15,467 nt of DNA, taken from contig DDRA01000097.1 of NCBI GenBank assembly GCA_002343545.1, positions 11,408-26,874 on the forward strand, read 5' to 3'. Both the position numbers and the translations under genes were made by a program. Under the pieces are notes generated by a model. It worked only from the letters and a program-made list of their open reading frames with translations. It did no database searches and was not told the origin of the DNA. Shown in pieces: positions 14,017 to 15,467 of this stretch; position 1 is the stretch's first letter; every line of letters starts with the position of its first letter. The DNA is from Bacteriovoracaceae bacterium UBA2428. GTDB lineage: Bacteria; Bdellovibrionota; UBA2428.

Positions 14017-14072
14017 GGATCCGATTCTAGCCGACTTTGACGACGACGCTGGGATGCCCCACAATCGAAAGG
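14017..14072. promoter_or_regulatory. divergent control region of the two-component pair
   Basis: The 56-bp gap must hold the start signals of both the kinase and the response-regulator genes. I see no near-consensus promoter and no clear Shine-Dalgarno for the regulator. Such a short gap favours joint autoregulation (inferred). Confidence 0.3.
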
Positions 14073-14774
14073 GTGAAGAGCGAGCGCCCGCAACTGCTTT
14101 GGATCGAGGACAACGAAGCCTTCGCTCGCTTGCTCGGCGAAGAGTTCGAACGGCACTTTAGCCTCGAGATCTGCCCGAGCTTCGAGCGAATTCGCGCGAT
14201 GTCGCCCAGCCGCTTGCGAAACTACGATGCCGTTTTGCTGGATCTCACCTTGAGCGACGGCGTTTTTGGCGAAGAAGCCTTTGATCACATTCGGGGGCTC
14301 GGCGCGGATATGCCGGTGCTCGTGCTCTCGAACGACAACTCCCTGCCCGCGCGCAAGACTTTCCTTGCGAAGGGCGCCGACGACTACATCTGCAAGTCGA
14401 TGCCGGCCGAAGAAATGCTCCTCAGGATCTCGAATGCGGTCGATCGCTATCGGCGCCCAAAAACGCGTCGATTGACGAGCCGGCGGGGACTGGATCTTTG
14501 CCCCCTCACGATGACCGCCCGGCTCGGACGGGAGAGCATCGAACTTTCGCGTCTCGAGTTCTCGGCCCTTTCGAGCCTGCTAAGCGGTGCGCGGCCCGAA
14601 ATGCCCCTCGAGACCTTCAAAGGAGAGGTGTGGCGACAAAATGTCGTCAGCGATGGCGCCGTGAACACGCTCCTTTGGCAGCTCAACCGAAAACTCGATT
14701 CTTGGGATCAGCGGCTCGCGAAAGACGGCGGAAAAGTCGTGCTGCGTGCACGCGCCAGGCCGGACCTCGCTTAA
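14073..14774 (+). CDS. OmpR-type response regulator
   Basis: The 233-residue protein has a receiver domain at about residues 7-125: acidic pair Glu12/Asp13 (LLWIEDNE), phosphorylated Asp57 (AVLLDLTLSD), Ser86 (VLVLSND) and Lys108 (YICKSMP). A winged-helix output domain of the OmpR/PhoB type follows (about 135-228; IELSRLEFSALSSLL, then VVSDGAVNTLLWQLNRKL). It should be phosphorylated by the divergent kinase. The start is uncertain: GTG at 14073 fits the domain edge, while a TTG at 14037 would add 12 residues of no family likeness. Confidence 0.88.
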   Translation: MKSERPQLLWIEDNEAFARLLGEEFERHFSLEICPSFERIRAMSPSRLRNYDAVLLDLTLSDGVFGEEAFDHIRGLGADMPVLVLSNDNSLPARKTFLAKGADDYICKSMPAEEMLLRISNAVDRYRRPKTRRLTSRRGLDLCPLTMTARLGRESIELSRLEFSALSSLLSGARPEMPLETFKGEVWRQNVVSDGAVNTLLWQLNRKLDSWDQRLAKDGGKVVLRARARPDLA

Positions 14775-14785
14775 CGAGCGACTCA

Positions 14786-14820
14786 GGAAAATTTGAGCCC
14801 GGCGGTCAAATTTCCCTTCT
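14786..14820 (+). terminator. intrinsic terminator after the response regulator
   Basis: AAATTTGA (14789-14796) and TCAAATTT (14806-14813) form a perfect 8-bp stem around a 9-nt GC-rich loop. GG (14786-14787) and CC below can extend it, and a TTCTTCT tail follows. It lies 12 nt after the stop codon. Confidence 0.55.
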
Positions 14821-14898
14821 TCTGACGCCCGCGGAGTCACGGGTACTCTCTTAGGAAGTTCGAAGTTGTTCGGACTCATACCGAAGGGAGATATCGAA

Positions 14899-15467
14899 GT
14901 GAAACATCTGAGTTCTATCGTGGGTCTTGCGATGATAACGGGGCTCGCCGCGTGTGGTTCGGAAAACCGAAACACGGAAGGCGGCGCGCTCGGCATCGCG
15001 GCGATCCTTCCCCCGGTTCGTGACGCGCTTCCTTCGCAGCTTTCCGCCGGCAGCGCCGCGGGGGCAACGCGACTCCAACAGATCGGCCTCTTGGCCGTAC
15101 CGACGGGCCTCACCACGATCAAAGACCGCTTCTTCAAGGAAGGCCCGACGGACTTCTTGTACCGCCTGAGCATGATCGACAGCCGACTCGCCGAACTCAG
15201 CGCGCGGCACGCCGAAGGCGCCCGTACTTGCGTCGGCGAAGAAGCCAAGCTTTGGGACCTCAAGAACTTCCCCGACGGCGCGGGCGGGTACACGGGCAGC
15301 TTCCCGATGTATTTCTCTTGCTCGGAAGCCATCTCGGACACCTCGTGGGTCTACTTCGGAATCAAGGACGGCTACAGCTACATCGCCGAGATCCAGGAAG
15401 GCGCCGGCGACTCGCCGATGATGACCGTGCTCGCCAAGGTCAACAAGGAGGGCACCCAAGCCGAGGT
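14899..15467 (+). CDS. lipoprotein of unknown function (3' end beyond window)
   Basis: An open frame starts at GTG 14899 with a strong GAAGGGAG Shine-Dalgarno (14883-14890) 8 nt upstream and stays open to the right edge (189 codons seen). It begins MKHLSSIVGLAMITGLAAC, a lipoprotein signal peptide with Cys19. The mature part shows Cys pairs (ARTCVGEEAKLWDLKNFP and MYFSCSEAIS) and aromatic-rich strands (WVYFGIKDGYSYIAEI). I recognise no family. It follows the response-regulator gene and its terminator, so it is probably a separate transcript. Confidence 0.8.
   Translation, partial: MKHLSSIVGLAMITGLAACGSENRNTEGGALGIAAILPPVRDALPSQLSAGSAAGATRLQQIGLLAVPTGLTTIKDRFFKEGPTDFLYRLSMIDSRLAELSARHAEGARTCVGEEAKLWDLKNFPDGAGGYTGSFPMYFSCSEAISDTSWVYFGIKDGYSYIAEIQEGAGDSPMMTVLAKVNKEGTQAE

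Overview
The window looks like a chromosomal stretch from a high-GC, Gram-negative bacterium rich in secreted and lipid-anchored proteins. A member of the Bdellovibrionota or a related delta-proteobacterial-type lineage is my best inference. The main reasons are a TIGR02147/DUF4423-type protein (a family I associate with Bdellovibrio-like bacteria and Fibrobacter), four probable lipoproteins or exported proteins of unknown function, and many GTG/TTG starts. No rRNA, complete tRNA, transposase, integrase or CRISPR array is visible.

The left half (about 1-7234) is an accessory region built of short gene modules separated by copies of one direct repeat. The copies lie at 1-74, 2201-2334, 3473-3615, 6263-6384 and a degenerate one at 7131-7198. 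The 3' part of the repeat reads as the 3' half of a tRNA-Thr(CGU): anticodon loop, variable loop, T-arm, acceptor strand, discriminator T and CCA, followed by a T-run. The 5' half of the tRNA is missing, so these are not tRNA genes. They resemble attachment-site copies left by integration at a tRNA gene. The modules are: a LysR regulator with a divergent exported DJ-1/PfpI protein; a brnT-brnA toxin-antitoxin pair followed by a small HExxH protein; blaI-blaR1 with two perfect tandem operators; a truncated relic of the same HExxH gene followed by a DUF4258/DUF2283 toxin-antitoxin-like pair; and then an AraC regulator after the degenerate fifth copy. In the first, second and fourth modules a minus-strand gene (or its relic) ends 6-9 nt beyond the CCA of the repeat.

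The right half (about 7235-15467) looks like ordinary chromosome. It holds the AraC regulator, a lipoprotein with an HEYGH metallopeptidase motif, a minus-strand pair made of a tiny cysteine-repeat lipoprotein and an alpha/beta hydrolase coupled by a GTGA overlap, a minus-strand pair made of a TIGR02147 protein and a large repeat-rich lipoprotein coupled by an ATGA overlap, a divergent histidine kinase/response regulator pair, and a lipoprotein gene that runs off the right edge.

The most interesting signal is the tRNA-Thr-derived repeat that frames regulator, toxin-antitoxin and sensor modules. It is integron-like in layout, but the repeat does not look like attC. It suggests serial tRNA-site integration or a cassette system whose recombinase lies outside the window.
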